Shown: positions 20,691-29,889, numbered from the stretch's first letter. The stretch is 30,414 bases of DNA from Reticulitermes lucifugus (GCA_026260175.1 JAKCWW010007062.1:1-30414); one strand, 5' to 3'. Made by a program: numbers and translations. The notes: generated from the sequence alone by a model not told the origin.

Positions 20691-23600
20691 TTTATAATTA
20701 AGTGCATTTAGCAGAAATTTGCTGTCAAGTTGTTGGCACTCCAGCTTTGTATTTTGAAGGTCTTAGGTTCAAACTTGGAGGCCGTGTATCCTGAGTGAGG
20801 GTTTTAGTGGTTTTCCTCAGTCCCAGACAAATTAGGCTATGCACCTTCCCTTCCACATCCTTTCCAGTTCATCATTCAGCACTCTATAGCCCAGGATACT
20901 GACAGAAGTGTTAAATGAGCTGTAAATAAGAAGTCAGTGCAGTGGACGAATTTGTACAGTCACTTTATGATCTCGGTGGACACTGCCAACAAATTCTTTT
21001 GGGCTCAAGATATATTGTAATTCTTAGAATGTTGTAACCAAATATCATGGTCAAGTGTATACCACTTACAGTTGATATTTGGGGGTGCCAGGTTCGAATC
21101 TCAGCCCAGACTGGCTATCCAGACTGCTGTTTCTCATGGTTAGCAATATGTCCTTTGCATTTCATTCAATGTGATTTACACAGCACATGTGAGTTTGTAT
21201 TTTCTGCTTGCGTGTGTTCACACATCCTTCCCTCTATGTATAGTAAGTTTTCATTGGTACATTTTTATCCATACTTATGACATATTTCTGGAGCCAGAGC
21301 AGTGACTAGCTACATGCCAGACGGTCTGGGGTTTGAATGCTGGTAGGGGCAGGAGATTTTTCTCTTCTCCAAAACATCCAGACCTGCTCTTGGGCTCACC
21401 CAGTCTCGTATTCAATGGGTACCGAGATTCTTTCCTCTGGGTAAAGCAGCCAGGGCATGAAGTTCACCACTCACCTCCATCTAGTGTCTAGTTCCGAGGT
21501 TAAGAATGATTGGAGCTATGCTTCTACTTTCCCTATATCCCTGCATGGCATGGACAGGATGAGCCATCCTGGGTCCATAGCTCAGAATTGAGACTAGAGA
21601 TGGGAGATGATGTATCAGTGTGGCAGATTTGTTGTGACAACGTGAACTGATTGAGTTGTGTGTTTAACCTCTGAGTTCTGTTAGCAGAGTGTGATAGCTG
21701 ACAGCAAGGTTGTAGTTATTTAAGTAGCTGATACTTAAAACTCTTAATGTTTCTTACTTCAGTCTGTTTGGTAAGATTCCAGCTTTTGTTCTCTTTACAT
21801 TGCTTACTTTTGCAGATGTAAGCAATGTACCAGCGGAGTACAGAGCCCAAAAGATGAGGGTCGTTCTAGGTACAGTACATCCACCATTCAAAATAACGCA
21901 GCTTAAATGTGTGACATTGGAAATGTCTGTGTTTTCTAATGTGTCACTAATGTAACTGTTATCAGATTGGTCGGTGTTCATGTCTTTTAGTGGTTGTGAT
22001 AGTTGATAAGTACAGTCATCTCTGCTTGATCACTTCTTTGGTTACTGAATATGAATATCCCAACTCATTTACCTTTTGATAGACGCTATTTAAGTTTTGT
22101 TTAAACAAAGTTTTGCACAAAATTTCTCATTTTTAGAGTCTTGGTCATCAGCCCATTACATACTAATAATGATATGGAATTGTGGGTGCAGTAAAAGGCC
22201 AAAAAGCTATACCTCATGACTCTTGTCTCCACACTTTTGTGGCTGTTCTGCCCTTTTGGGGATTGAAATAATTTGAAGACCGTGGGGTGTGTCACTTGGT
22301 CTCTAGGACTTGTGAGTGACAAATGTACTAAATTAAAAAAAAAAAAAAAACTGAATTCTAAGAGCTTGTTTATGTTTTAACACACACTGTTTGTATTCTT
22401 ATATTGGTGTGTTGTCTTTCACTGTGTACACGGCCAGTCAATGGATCACAGAAAGTCAACAAAGCACACACAGCTTGTAGAATTGCACCGACTTTATTTT
22501 TCCTCCACTGTGTTTCAGCCTATAAGGCCGTCTTCAGGGAGAGCAGTTATGAATTAATGTAACATAACTAATCAAACTATATAGTGATTGCTGTCCTTGC
22601 AGATGGCCATTGTACAACTTGTGTGCGCTTTGTTAGTTTCTTGTGGTCCATTCCCTGTTTATGTTGTTTATATTGTGGTCTTGAGGATTATGTACACCAT
22701 TTTGCATTGTGGTACAGTAGTGGGTGCCCACATTTTTGAGGGACACTGCAGTGTGGTCCTCAGGGTTATGACACAGTGTTTTAGTCTTTATCCCTGAAGA
22801 TGGCAGCATATGTTATTAAACATGAGTACCAAGTTGCCTGACTGCAGTGTTATAACACAGGTGACCACAGTATGAATCTTCACCACCATGAAAACCTCAA
22901 ATTTTGTGTAATGTTCGGGTTGTGTTTGTGCACTTCTTTGCTATAAGATTTATTATGTCCAGATGTTAAAGTTTTCTGAGTGAAAAGCATGCATTTTAAT
23001 TGTTAGAAGTTGTTTATCTTTCAGCAGAAGCTCTTTGAATGTGTCTTTGTTATTAGAGATATGATTTGTTAGACCTTGGAATATATTGAATGAAAAAATG
23101 TCCACATTTATCTGTTTATACTGGCAATATTTATCTTCCTTTTATGTGAAATTTTACTTGAAAATAACAAACCTTCACATTTAAACATCTGCTATTATAA
23201 TCCAAAGATCTGTTGTAACACGTACAATAGCTTAATAAGATTTGTGTGTGATTGTTTTGTTTCATGTGTATTCTTTGTAATGATGTCCTCTGAAGCAATC
23301 AGTTGGATCTGTGCGTGTGGAATGAATTTCCAGTGCCTCATGTCAGTTAATTCCTGTTGCCGGAGGAAAAAACAGTCTTTTGATAGTCCCATGGCTGATA
23401 GCGTGTGAAGACATAATTGCGTTCTGCCACATGGAAGCTGCAAATCTTTTTTTTATGTACCACTTGAACTGTATGAAATATAAAAACCTCTGGAATTTTA
23501 ACTCACACAGCTTATTTGGAATTAATATATCTTCCTCAGTAGTAGCTGTTAGTATTTTACAAGCAGTTTGCTTTTCAGAACTTGATTTCTTCTGGCAGTG

Positions 23601-25720
23601 CTTTAAATGGCAGAATGGAGACTGAGGAAATTTGAGAACAGCTTGCTGAGGGGAATATTTGGACCTAAAAGGAAGAAAGTGACAGGAGGCAGGAGAAAAT
23701 TTATTATTATTTGGATGATCAAATGAAGGAGGATGAAATGGGTGGGACATGTAACATGCATGAGGAAACAGAGAAATGCATACAAAGTATGATAAGAAAA
23801 CATAAAGGAGAGAGACCATTGCAAGATGTAGAAGTGAGGTGAGAGGATAATGTTGAAATTGGCCTTAAAGAAATCGAATATACTGGTGTGGATTGGATTT
23901 GCCTGGCTCGTCATCATATTAATGAACCTTTGGATTCTGTAAAATTCAGGGAGTTTTTGATTGCCTGAGGAACAGTTACGTTTTCAGGAAGTGTTTTGTT
24001 CCATGGAGTTAAATGTTGTGCCATAAACACAAAAGCGAACACATGATCAGATGGTTTAGGATTGGTGTATTTAGAACAGTCTGTGTTCTGAAGACCATTT
24101 TATTGTTGCAGAGGATTTGCCTGGAAGTGAAGATGTTGGAAGCAACACTTTCTCTTCAGATGAGACAATCCATGTTCATAAAGACACTGGTACAGGGGGG
24201 AACATCTGTGCGAAGGTAGTGTTCTTTCTGCTGCTTGGTGCACTGGCTGTAATGGTGGGTCTCATTCTGACAGAGTATCGAGGATCCAGTGATGGTAAGT
24301 ACTACTTCAACAATTATTATTAATCAGTTAAACTAATAATTAAATAATGGAATTCCCTTCTGACCCCCAGTGTTCTGTGCATAGCCTTCCCACGGCTAGC
24401 ACGATGGCTTGTTTTACTGCCTTTTTCTGAATCCCTGGCCCCAATATCCCAAGCTGCCTTTGATATGGGGTGCCGGTGCTTTAAAACTGCCACTCCAACT
24501 ACACTAGTTCCATCCTCCCTCAAAAGGGGCAATATAATCGGTTACAGTTACAGCTTGCATTTAGTACTGAGGTGTAGAATGTGTGAAGCATTACCTCTGT
24601 GCCTGCTGTATCTGTCATTACTTCTGTGTTGTCTTTATTATACACCCATAATTACATGTGGTTTTTGTTTTTCTGAATGAATTCTTGATAGTGGACACAC
24701 CAGTAACGGAATCGAGATGGGCGCAGGTGTTTGACGGCTTGGTTGATGAGAGTCTCTTGAAACATGAAGAGCACGGTCAACTGACGGAACAGAGCGGTGA
24801 GCATGATGAAGGTAAGTGTGTCATGTACATGCACACATCCATGAGTCGATCTCTGTGCTTTTGCACCCAGTTGTTATGCTAGTGTAGTCATTACAGTGAC
24901 TTGGGGCTTGATTCCAGGCAGGGGAGAGAGACTTTTTTTTTTCTCCAAAATGTACAGTCTGGCCTTGGGGGCACCACTTAGCCTCCCATCCATTTAGTAC
25001 TGGGGGCTCTTTTCTTGGAGGTAAAGCAGTTTGGACATGAAGTGGGCCACTGACTCTCCTCTAGTGCCTTCATGGCACGAACGGGGACAACTTTTACCTC
25101 CTTCCAAACAGATGTCAGGATAGTACTCTGATTAAACCATGACGGCTTCCAAATCCTTTCAAATTCATTATTCATCAGTCATACTGTCAGTCTACACAGT
25201 ACAGTAAAACCCCTATTTAATGAATTGCTGGGGGATTAGAATATACTGTATTTCACTAAATCGAGGTTTTCATTGTTTATATGGAGCTATGGTCAGGACA
25301 TGAAAAAATCATCACTAAATCCGGGATTTCACTAAATGCGGGAACATTAAATCGGGGGTTTTACTGCATATTGTTTGATACAAACTGTGATTTTGAGTAA
25401 CACACTGAAGTGCCACTGCATTGTTAGTTCATTTGCCCGTTTGTCCGTGTTGATTTATTATTGCCCCTAGATATTTAAATCTTCCCACTTTCTGTAGAGT
25501 GTGCCCTTCTTATTTCATATTTTGCTGCCCTTCTTCACAGACAGACAGACACACACACACACACACACACAATTTATTTTTGTCTGGAATTAGGCTGCTT
25601 GTATTTATGATAACTCTTTTTGGTGTATTGGTTTCATATTTTTCCAGAACATTCTGAAGAAGCTGAAGAACATGGGGATGGTGAACTTGATGAACATGGG
25701 GAGGAAGGAGAAGAGGAGGG

Positions 25721-25756
<36 letters not shown>

Positions 25757-28700
25757 GGAGGTAGTAGACAGTGAGGAGACACAGTCCCCAGAACAGGATG
25801 AAGATGAACCAATATCAGATGAAATTGAAGATGGACAGGAGGAGGAAGAAGAAGAAGAAGAAGAAGAAGAAGAGGAAGATGAGGAGGTGGAAGAGCTAGA
25901 AGTCAGTGAAGAGGAATTAAAAGACATCCCTGGAGTGACGGAGAGTGATGAGGATGAGGAAGGTAGTTGTTTAACTGTTTTAATGTGATAATGCTAGATA
26001 AATTTCTCTGAATCTTGGCTGGGTATCATGTTCAGGTGAATGCCAGGATGGTGTGTTTCAACTGTACCATGACTGCACTGTTTCTAGATTCTTACTCCAA
26101 GTCCTGATCATCTTTTGATGGTGTATAACCTGTGCAGGTGTCCCACAGCTTGTGCAGGTGTTGTCTTCCCCAGATTAGTCTCATAATTTGGAGTTCTTGT
26201 TATTAATTTGGGTCCAGTGCCTTCAGTTTTTATTGAAAAATACATAATTCATTTAACTTTAATCACATTTGTCACTTTTCTTGTGCATTTGTTGGTTGAT
26301 ATTAGATTTATGATAAAATTCACAGTATATACAATATAAAATACAATATAAAATTTGTTTTAGCTGTTTGCGGACTGTTTTAGATGAATTTAATTAATAT
26401 TTGTCCTCAATATCAAGAGTTAAATTAAAAACATTGTATGAAATTGTGGCAACACATACTTGTGATAACACAAAATCTTGGTAACACAAAATTGTGAAGG
26501 TAAAAGGTAAAGGTCACCCTAGAACAAGCCATGAAAGCCCAGAGGGAGAGTAGAGGTATAGCTCTACTCTTTCTTTAACCTTGGCACTAGATGGGGGTGG
26601 GTGTTCAAAACCACACCCCAGTCGCTTGAACCCCGGAAAAAAGACCCAGTACCGATTGTACAAGAGGCTGGGTGGGCCCCAGGACCGATCTGGAAGGGTG
26701 CGAAAAATTTCGCCTGCACTGGGATTCAGTCCTCAGACCATACAGCCTGTAGCAAGTCGCTATAGTGAGTATGCTGTCCTGGCCCACAACACAAAATTGT
26801 GGTAACACAAAATCCACATGATTCAGAATCACATGTGTTAGGTGATAGCTGTACATATGGAAGAGCATTGTTATTTTAAGCACTTAATGTGAAGGCTATA
26901 TAAAAACATATTCATTTCTTTTTTCTTTTCTTTTTTTTTTACAGGGGATGATGAGAGTACTGGGGCTGAGGAGGATGTTGATGATGTTGCCAGTGAGGAG
27001 GCAGGACGCGAGGAAGAAGAGGTAGGTTTTGGCTGTAACAACATACCCGCTGCTAGTAACATAGATGTGTTGAGTGCATAAAACACTAACTCTTCCCTTA
27101 TTCTAATTTAGTTAGAAGTATGTATATGCAACATCATGATTCAGTAACCTGTCTGTATGTGTATGGTTTAAAATTTGGTCTGTAGAGGACTCCGTTAGCA
27201 AACTGTGCCCATGTTGAAGCATCTGCATCATTACAGTCATCCCATGTCTTTCAGCACTATAAATAGTGGGCAATGCATTAAGTAAATCAGGAATCAGTAA
27301 GTCTTTTGTGATGTCGTGCAGCTGTATAAAATAATTGAGGCAAGCACATTGGGTCAAGGGTGGGGTGTGATTTATGCAATTTCTATTTCGTCTAACTTAT
27401 GTATATATTTTTTTAAAAATTCGGCTACATGTCAGTCTGTCCTATGTAACGTATGAGGAAGATAGCAGTATGAAGTAAGGTGTGTTAGGTACATGTCATG
27501 ATGAAATTATTTTAATTTCTCTACATACAGAGTAGCATCAAATTATATAAATGCCTTTACCACAAATAATTTGACGACCACCACAATGTAAATATATCGT
27601 ATGTTTATAATATGGAGTTGTTCTAGAAGAAACATTTTGTATGCCAATATAGTATAAGAAGTTTTGTCTTAGTCACAACAATTTATCAGGACTTTAAGTT
27701 TTATTTATTGTTTGTGTAAAATTCCAGATTGCTCTATCTGCCCATGTTCGTACAGTACTGTAACATAACCATTTGAGTCAAAAGGATCACTCACAGGAAC
27801 TGCAATAGGAACAGTGTAAATTAATGGCAGATTGCAAAATATAGCCTTATGATATGGTGAGAAATGACATGCGTGGGGGGGTGGGGGGGGGGACGTTACA
27901 TGCGAAATATATTGCGTGTGATATGGAAACAGTTAACGAGTTAAATACTTATGGTGCTATGTCAGCAGTAACCGGTTAGCAGCATGATTAACAGTGTGTG
28001 GTTGGACCATACTAATCTATGTAACATATGCATGTTGTGTTCCTAATCACTAGGCAGCAAGAATGTCAACAGTGGTGCCAGTGAAAGATACATCACCCAA
28101 ATTAAACGCAGAAACTCCGAGGAAAGAGTCACAAGAACTACGACAAAGGAAAGACAGACCTGTAGCAGTGTCACTGGAGGGAGAGAGAGAATCCCCAAGC
28201 ATAGAAATGAAAAGTGAAGGTCATACAAGTCAGGCAGGAGCCAAACCATCAACTTCTGATCCACAGGCTGTGCAGCACGTTGGAGCAAATAAAGCATCTG
28301 ACAAGAACACCACAAGTACCAATGTTATACGGGGCATCCCAGTCACATATGACAAGGATGCTCCAGAACACAGTGCAGAACCTATTTCCAGTACTTCCTG
28401 TACTCCTACATGGAAGCCTAGTGTGCCCCATACTTCAGAGAGTGCAAGTGTTGCACACACCACAGCAGAAGATCCAAATGCACCACACACCTCAACAGAA
28501 AAAGGAAACATACAAATAGAAAGGCCAAGGAAACCGCATATCCCAACAGGAAAACCAAGTGCACCACACATCCCAGCAGAAGAACCAAGTGCACCAGACA
28601 TCAAACCAGAAAAACCAAGTGTATCACACATCCAGACAGAAAAACCAAGTGCACCACACATCCCGACAGAAAAACCAAGTACACCACACATCCCGACAGA

Positions 28701-29604
28701 AAAATCAATTGTGCCACACATCCCGACAGAAAAACCAAGCGCACCACACATCCCAGCAGAAAAACCAAGTGCACCACACATCCCAGCAGAAAAACCAAGG
28801 GCACCACATGTCCCAGCTGAAAAACCAGGTGCACCACACATTCCAGCAGAAAAACCAAGTGAACCACATGTTCCAACAGAAAAACCGAGTGCACCAAACA
28901 TCCCAGCGGAAAAACTAAGTTCACCACACGTCCCATCCGAAAAACCAGGTGCACCACACATCCCAGCAGAAAAACCAAGGGCACCACACATCCCAACAGG
29001 AAAACCGAGTGCACCACACATCCCAGCAGAAAACCCAAGTTCACCACACGTCCCAGCTGAAAAACCAGGTGCACCACACATTCCAGCAGAAAAACCAAGG
29101 GAACCACACGTTCCAACAGAAAAACCAAGTGCACCAAACATCCCAGCGGAAAAACTAAGTTCACCACGCGTCCCATCCGAAAAACCAGGTGCACCACACG
29201 TCCCAACAGAAAAACTAAGTTCTTCCAGCTCTGAGGTGCCTCTTACCGTGATACCAAAAACAGCCTCACAGCCTGTCCGTGACATTGATTTAAGAGAAGA
29301 TAAGTTGGGTTTGTCCAAAGTGACTGAAACGTCACATTCAGAATATTCTGGAAGTATAGGCGTGAAACCGTCTGGAAGTCAGATGTCCAGCAAGGAGCCA
29401 GTGGGTGGCACAAAACAGGACACTTCTGTTAACCAACAACAGAAGGAGGTTGAGGAGTCTCAGAAGGCACAAACACCTGAGTCAGCTACCCAGTCAGCAG
29501 GTAAAGTTCCAAAAGAGGCATCAGTGTTACATGATAAAAGTGCACCCAAACTATCAGAGACCGTGGATACTGCTTCAGGAACATCTGCATCGAAGCAGAA
29601 GAAG
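14175..29604 (+). CDS. Asph: ASPH: aspartyl/asparaginyl beta-hydroxylase, N-terminal part (6 exons; gene continues off the window)
   Basis: Spliced as 14175-14226, 24112-24294, 24692-24811, 25648-25962, 26945-27021, 28054-29604; all GT/AG and in frame, 766 codons so far. Full-length ASPH is a type II ER membrane protein that hydroxylates Asp/Asn in EGF-like domains, using iron and 2-oxoglutarate. Shorter splice forms (junctin, junctate) lack the enzyme and bind calcium-handling proteins. Here a Lys/Arg-rich cytosolic tail is followed by one anchor (about residues 52-71), a SRWAQVFDGLVDE segment, a polyglutamate lumenal region (about 119-249) and a large Pro-rich exon (250-766). The TPR-like and catalytic parts are not in the window. 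The call rests on the start MSGDVQPRKRKDKRRKK, the anchor and the acidic domain. Another junctin/triadin-like protein is the main alternative. Confidence 0.78.
16660..16855 (-). mobile_element. SINE copy (family A), minus orientation, truncated
   Basis: Shares AACCTCGGCACTAGATGGAGGTG and AGGCTGGGTGGGCCCCA.AGCC with the copy at 26497-26787, and in reverse with 21294-21560 and 24880-25110. It lacks the tRNA-like head present in the better copies, so it is 5'-truncated. The open frames across it are fortuitous. Confidence 0.75.
17290..17780. mobile_element. 491-bp foldback element with ~220-bp inverted arms
   Basis: Arms 17290-17509 and 17558-17780 are near-complete inverted copies with a 48-bp spacer (for example CAACCATAAAATCATACAG against CTGTATGATTTTATGGTTG). 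The outer part carries TGTTTCAG...GTCGTCAG...GAGACAA on both sides. There is no coding capacity, so it looks like a foldback/MITE-type element or two copies of one repeat inserted head to head. The arms differ at scattered positions, so it is not a recent assembly artefact. A transcript through it would form a very long hairpin. Confidence 0.85.
18565..18765 (+). mobile_element. tRNA-derived SINE (family B)
   Basis: GTGGCTCAGGCAGTC (A-box-like) is followed after about 30 bases by GGTTCGATCCC, an exact RNA polymerase III B box. A non-tRNA body follows (TGTGTGGGGTTTGTGGTGG...TTTTTTTGTTGAGTACTTCATTTTTCCCGTGTCAGTG). The regions around the boxes do not form a cloverleaf acceptor stem, which argues against a real tRNA gene. 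The overlapping open frames are spurious. Confidence 0.78.
18800..18960 (+). repeat. Dispersed repeat fragment
   Basis: ACCTACCAGACCACATGGTGTCATAACGCGG and CATGAAAATCATAGATC resemble the piece at 9050-9190 and the words near 22880. Non-coding; a C9 run sits at about 18929. Confidence 0.4.
20579..20618. repeat. Perfect 18-bp hairpin
   Basis: TGTGAATGTTATTAAATC (20579-20596) and its exact reverse complement (20601-20618) flank AATA. It sits 27 bp before a TA microsatellite. It may be a palindromic element end or cruciform-prone DNA; no known class fits. Confidence 0.8.
20646..20685. repeat. (AT)n microsatellite
   Basis: About 20 uninterrupted AT units. Confidence 0.95.
20750..20950 (+). mobile_element. 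Degenerate SINE-like element
   Basis: CTTAGGTTCAAACTTGG gives a B-box-like word. It is followed by GGTTTTCCTCAGTCCCAGACAAATTAGG, wording I associate with insect SINE bodies that follow a tRNA-like head. A second B-box-like word, CAGGTTCGAATCTC, stands at 21089 in what may be a separate fragment. Family unknown. Confidence 0.45.
21294..21560 (+). mobile_element. SINE copy (family A), plus orientation
   Basis: The tRNA-like head has AGCAGTGACTAGCTACATG (A-box region) and GGGGTTTGAATGCTGG (B-box region). The body TTCTCCAAAACATCCAGACC, GGGTAAAGCAGCCAGGGCATGAAG and CACCTCCATCTAGTG is the reverse complement of the bodies at 16660 and 26497. This copy and 24880-25110 show the family's direction and head. 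Confidence 0.8.
22478..22560 (-). repeat. Dispersed repeat with CTGAAGACGGCC...GCTGAAACA motif
   Basis: Minus strand: CCCTGAAGACGGCCTTATAGGCTGAAACACAGTGGAGG. GGCCTTATAGGC can form a small stem. The same two-word arrangement occurs at 12612, 17737 and 22793. A T-rich stretch (GACTTTATTTTTCCTCC) lies on the plus side. Confidence 0.5.
22791..22890 (+). repeat. Dispersed repeat, CTGAAGATGGC...AAACATG motif
   Basis: CCCTGAAGATGGCAGCATATG then TTAAACATGAGTACCAAGTTGCC, a weaker relative of the motif at 12612-12646. It runs into GTATGAATCTTCACCACCATG, which resembles the repeat at 9050-9190. Confidence 0.4.
23600..23965 (+). pseudogene. LINE reverse-transcriptase ORF, decayed C-terminal end
   Basis: In shifting plus-strand frames it encodes ENSLLRGIFGPKRKKVTGG, RRMKWVGHVTCMRKQRNAYK and, in another frame, EDNVEIGLKEIEYTGVDWI, ending near NSVKF. 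These match the order of blocks at the C-terminus of ORF2 in a common insect non-LTR retrotransposon group (IFGPKR..VTGG; RR..W.GHV.RM...RNAY; DNI..DLKEIGY.GVDWI). Several stops and frameshifts break it, so it is a dead 5'-truncated copy. The long minus-strand frames here are shadows. Confidence 0.85.
24112..24294 (+). CDS. Asph: ASPH exon 2: membrane anchor
   Basis: Acceptor TTTATTGTTGCAG, donor GTAAGT; 183 nt, phase 1 to 1. It reads EDLPGSEDVGSNTFSSDETI, then about 16 residues, then the hydrophobic VVFFLLLGALAVMVGLILT, ending EYRGSSD. The anchor is preceded by few charges and followed by an acidic lumenal chain, fitting type II topology with the basic exon 1 in the cytosol. Confidence 0.85.
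24692..24811 (+). CDS. Asph: ASPH exon 3: lumenal stem
   Basis: Acceptor ATTCTTGATAG (weak polypyrimidine tract), donor GTAAGT; exactly 120 nt, phase 1 to 1. Reads VDTPVTESRWAQVFDGLVDE then SLLKHEEHGQLTEQSGEHDE. Mixed polar with a short predicted helix; it joins the anchor to the acidic region. As a symmetrical exon it could be skipped without changing frame. Confidence 0.82.
24880..25110 (+). mobile_element. SINE copy (family A), plus orientation, diverged
   Basis: Head TACAGTGACTTGGGGCTTGATTCC (B-box-like), body TTCTCCAAAATGTACAGTCTGG, GGAGGTAAAGCAGTTTGGACATGAAG and CTCCTCTAGTGCC align in order with 21294-21560. It lies in ASPH intron 3. Confidence 0.72.
25202..25366. mobile_element. pogo/Tigger-type MITE
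   Basis: CAGTAAAACCCC at the left and GGGGGTTTTACTG at the right are inverted ends. TA (25200-25201) precedes the left end; CA, a probably mutated TA, follows the right. The interior repeats CACTAAATC.GG words and has no coding capacity. It is 165 bp, of the same class as 9519-9693 but with different interior sequence. Confidence 0.75.
25548..25571. repeat. (CA)n microsatellite
   Basis: GACAGACAGA runs into about 11 CA units in ASPH intron 3, 77 bp upstream of exon 4. Confidence 0.9.
25648..25962 (+). CDS. Asph: ASPH exon 4: polyglutamate, presumed calcium-binding region
   Basis: Acceptor CATATTTTTCCAG, donor GTAGTT; 315 nt (105 codons), phase 1 to 1. Two long glutamate tracts (about codons 20-40 and 70-88) stand among Asp/Ser/Glu-rich segments such as VVDSEETQSPEQDEDEPISD and ELEVSEEELKDIPGVTESD. 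In the junctin/junctate family such lumenal acidic stretches bind Ca2+ with low affinity and high capacity; that role is inferred here. The tracts are coded by nearly pure GAG/GAA runs, so length variation is likely. The polyserine frame on the other strand is a shadow. Confidence 0.85.
26497..26787 (-). mobile_element. SINE (family A) with 14-bp target-site duplication
   Basis: AACACAAAATTGTG stands on both sides (26483-26496 and 26788-26801), an exact 14-bp duplication as left by LINE-driven retroposition. The minus strand begins with a tRNA-like head (ACTATAGCGACTTGCTACAGG then GGACTGAATCCCAG) and ends with GGTGACCTTTACCTTTTACC. It lies antisense in ASPH intron 4. The open frame across it is not a gene. 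Confidence 0.88.
26945..27021 (+). CDS. Asph: ASPH exon 5: acidic lumenal region
   Basis: Acceptor is a long T-rich tract ending TTTTTTTTTACAG, donor GTAGGT; 77 nt, phase 1 to 0. Reads GDDESTGAEEDVDDVASEEA then GREEEE. It continues the acidic region and is the one exon here that changes phase, so skipping it alone would break the frame. Confidence 0.82.
27022..28053 (+). other. ASPH intron 5
   Basis: About 1.0 kb, AT-rich, with a G-rich run at about 27876-27893. No repeat family or exon recognised. Confidence 0.6.
28054..29604 (+). CDS. Asph: ASPH exon 6: 517-codon Pro-rich exon with a 10-residue tandem repeat
   Basis: Acceptor TTCCTAATCACTAG, donor GTAATG; 1551 nt, phase 0 to 0. The first 117 codons or so are Lys/Glu/Ser-rich (TSPKLNAETPRKESQELRQR). 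The centre (about residues 406-635) is 23 units of the type KPSAPHIPAE. The end is Ser/Lys/Thr-rich and polar. No cysteine-rich or catalytic motif is present, and the whole exon should be disordered. Reading past the donor adds VMYCLPFLQSVL and a stop at 29641-29643. I recognise no homologue of the repeat. Membership in ASPH rests on matching phase, strand and splice sites; an alternative is a separate gene starting at Met 28063. Confidence 0.7.
28522..29211 (+). repeat. 30-bp coding minisatellite, 23 units
   Basis: Unit of the type AAACCAAGTGCACCACACAT + CCCAGCAGAA, in frame, coding KPSAPHIPAE with variation at positions 3-4 (SA, RA, GA, SE, SS), 5-7 (PHI/PHV/PNI) and 9 (A/T/S). Degenerate units precede it (about 28450-28521). 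A higher-order duplication is visible: units 10-15 and 18-23 match in order, a 240-bp shift. Because 30 is a multiple of three, all frames stay open, which explains the long antisense and +1 frames here. Confidence 0.95.
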
Positions 29605-29889
29605 GTAATGTATTGTCTGCCATTCTTACAGAGTGTGTTGTGATTATGCTAATGTAACATACTAAAGCAAGATGTGGAAGTTGTTAAACTTGTATTCCTG
29701 ACCACAGATTGTTTTATTCATTATAATTATTGCATTTTTATTGACATGACTGGCCCCCTGTCACATAACGTACCAGACGTAAAATACCGGTACTGTCTCT
29801 TATATTAATGTGTATAGTCATACAAGATGTCATTTACCATTCAAATGAAGTGTCTGATGTGTGTGGAAAAATAGAAAAGAGAAATTGTT

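Larger units (their letters stand above)
14227..24111 (+). other. ASPH intron 1 (9.9 kb)
   Basis: Bounded by GTGAGA and TTATTGTTGCAG. It holds SINEs (16660-16855, 18565-18765, 20750-20950, 21294-21560), a long foldback element (17290-17780), a hairpin and TA microsatellite (20579-20685), element-end motifs (22511, 22793) and a LINE tail (23600-23965). I see no extra exon with both good splice sites and a matching phase 1. An alternative promoter cannot be excluded. Confidence 0.7.

Noticed and set aside
23343-23917. Minus-strand frames of 158 and 104 codons
   Set aside because: They overlap the decayed LINE end on the plus strand and show only low-complexity Phe/Leu/His-rich content. No family motif.
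25634-25927. Antisense polyserine and polyproline frames
   Set aside because: They are shadows of the GAG/GAA tracts coding glutamate in ASPH exon 4.
26581-26805. A 74-codon plus-strand frame (MALDGGGCSKPHPSRLNPG...)
   Set aside because: It lies wholly within the SINE at 26497-26787 and its duplicated target site.
28230-29318. A 362-codon antisense frame rich in CGALGFSAG-type repeats
   Set aside because: It is the mirror of the 30-bp in-frame repeat. A repeat unit divisible by three with no stops keeps all frames open. No splice or start evidence supports it.
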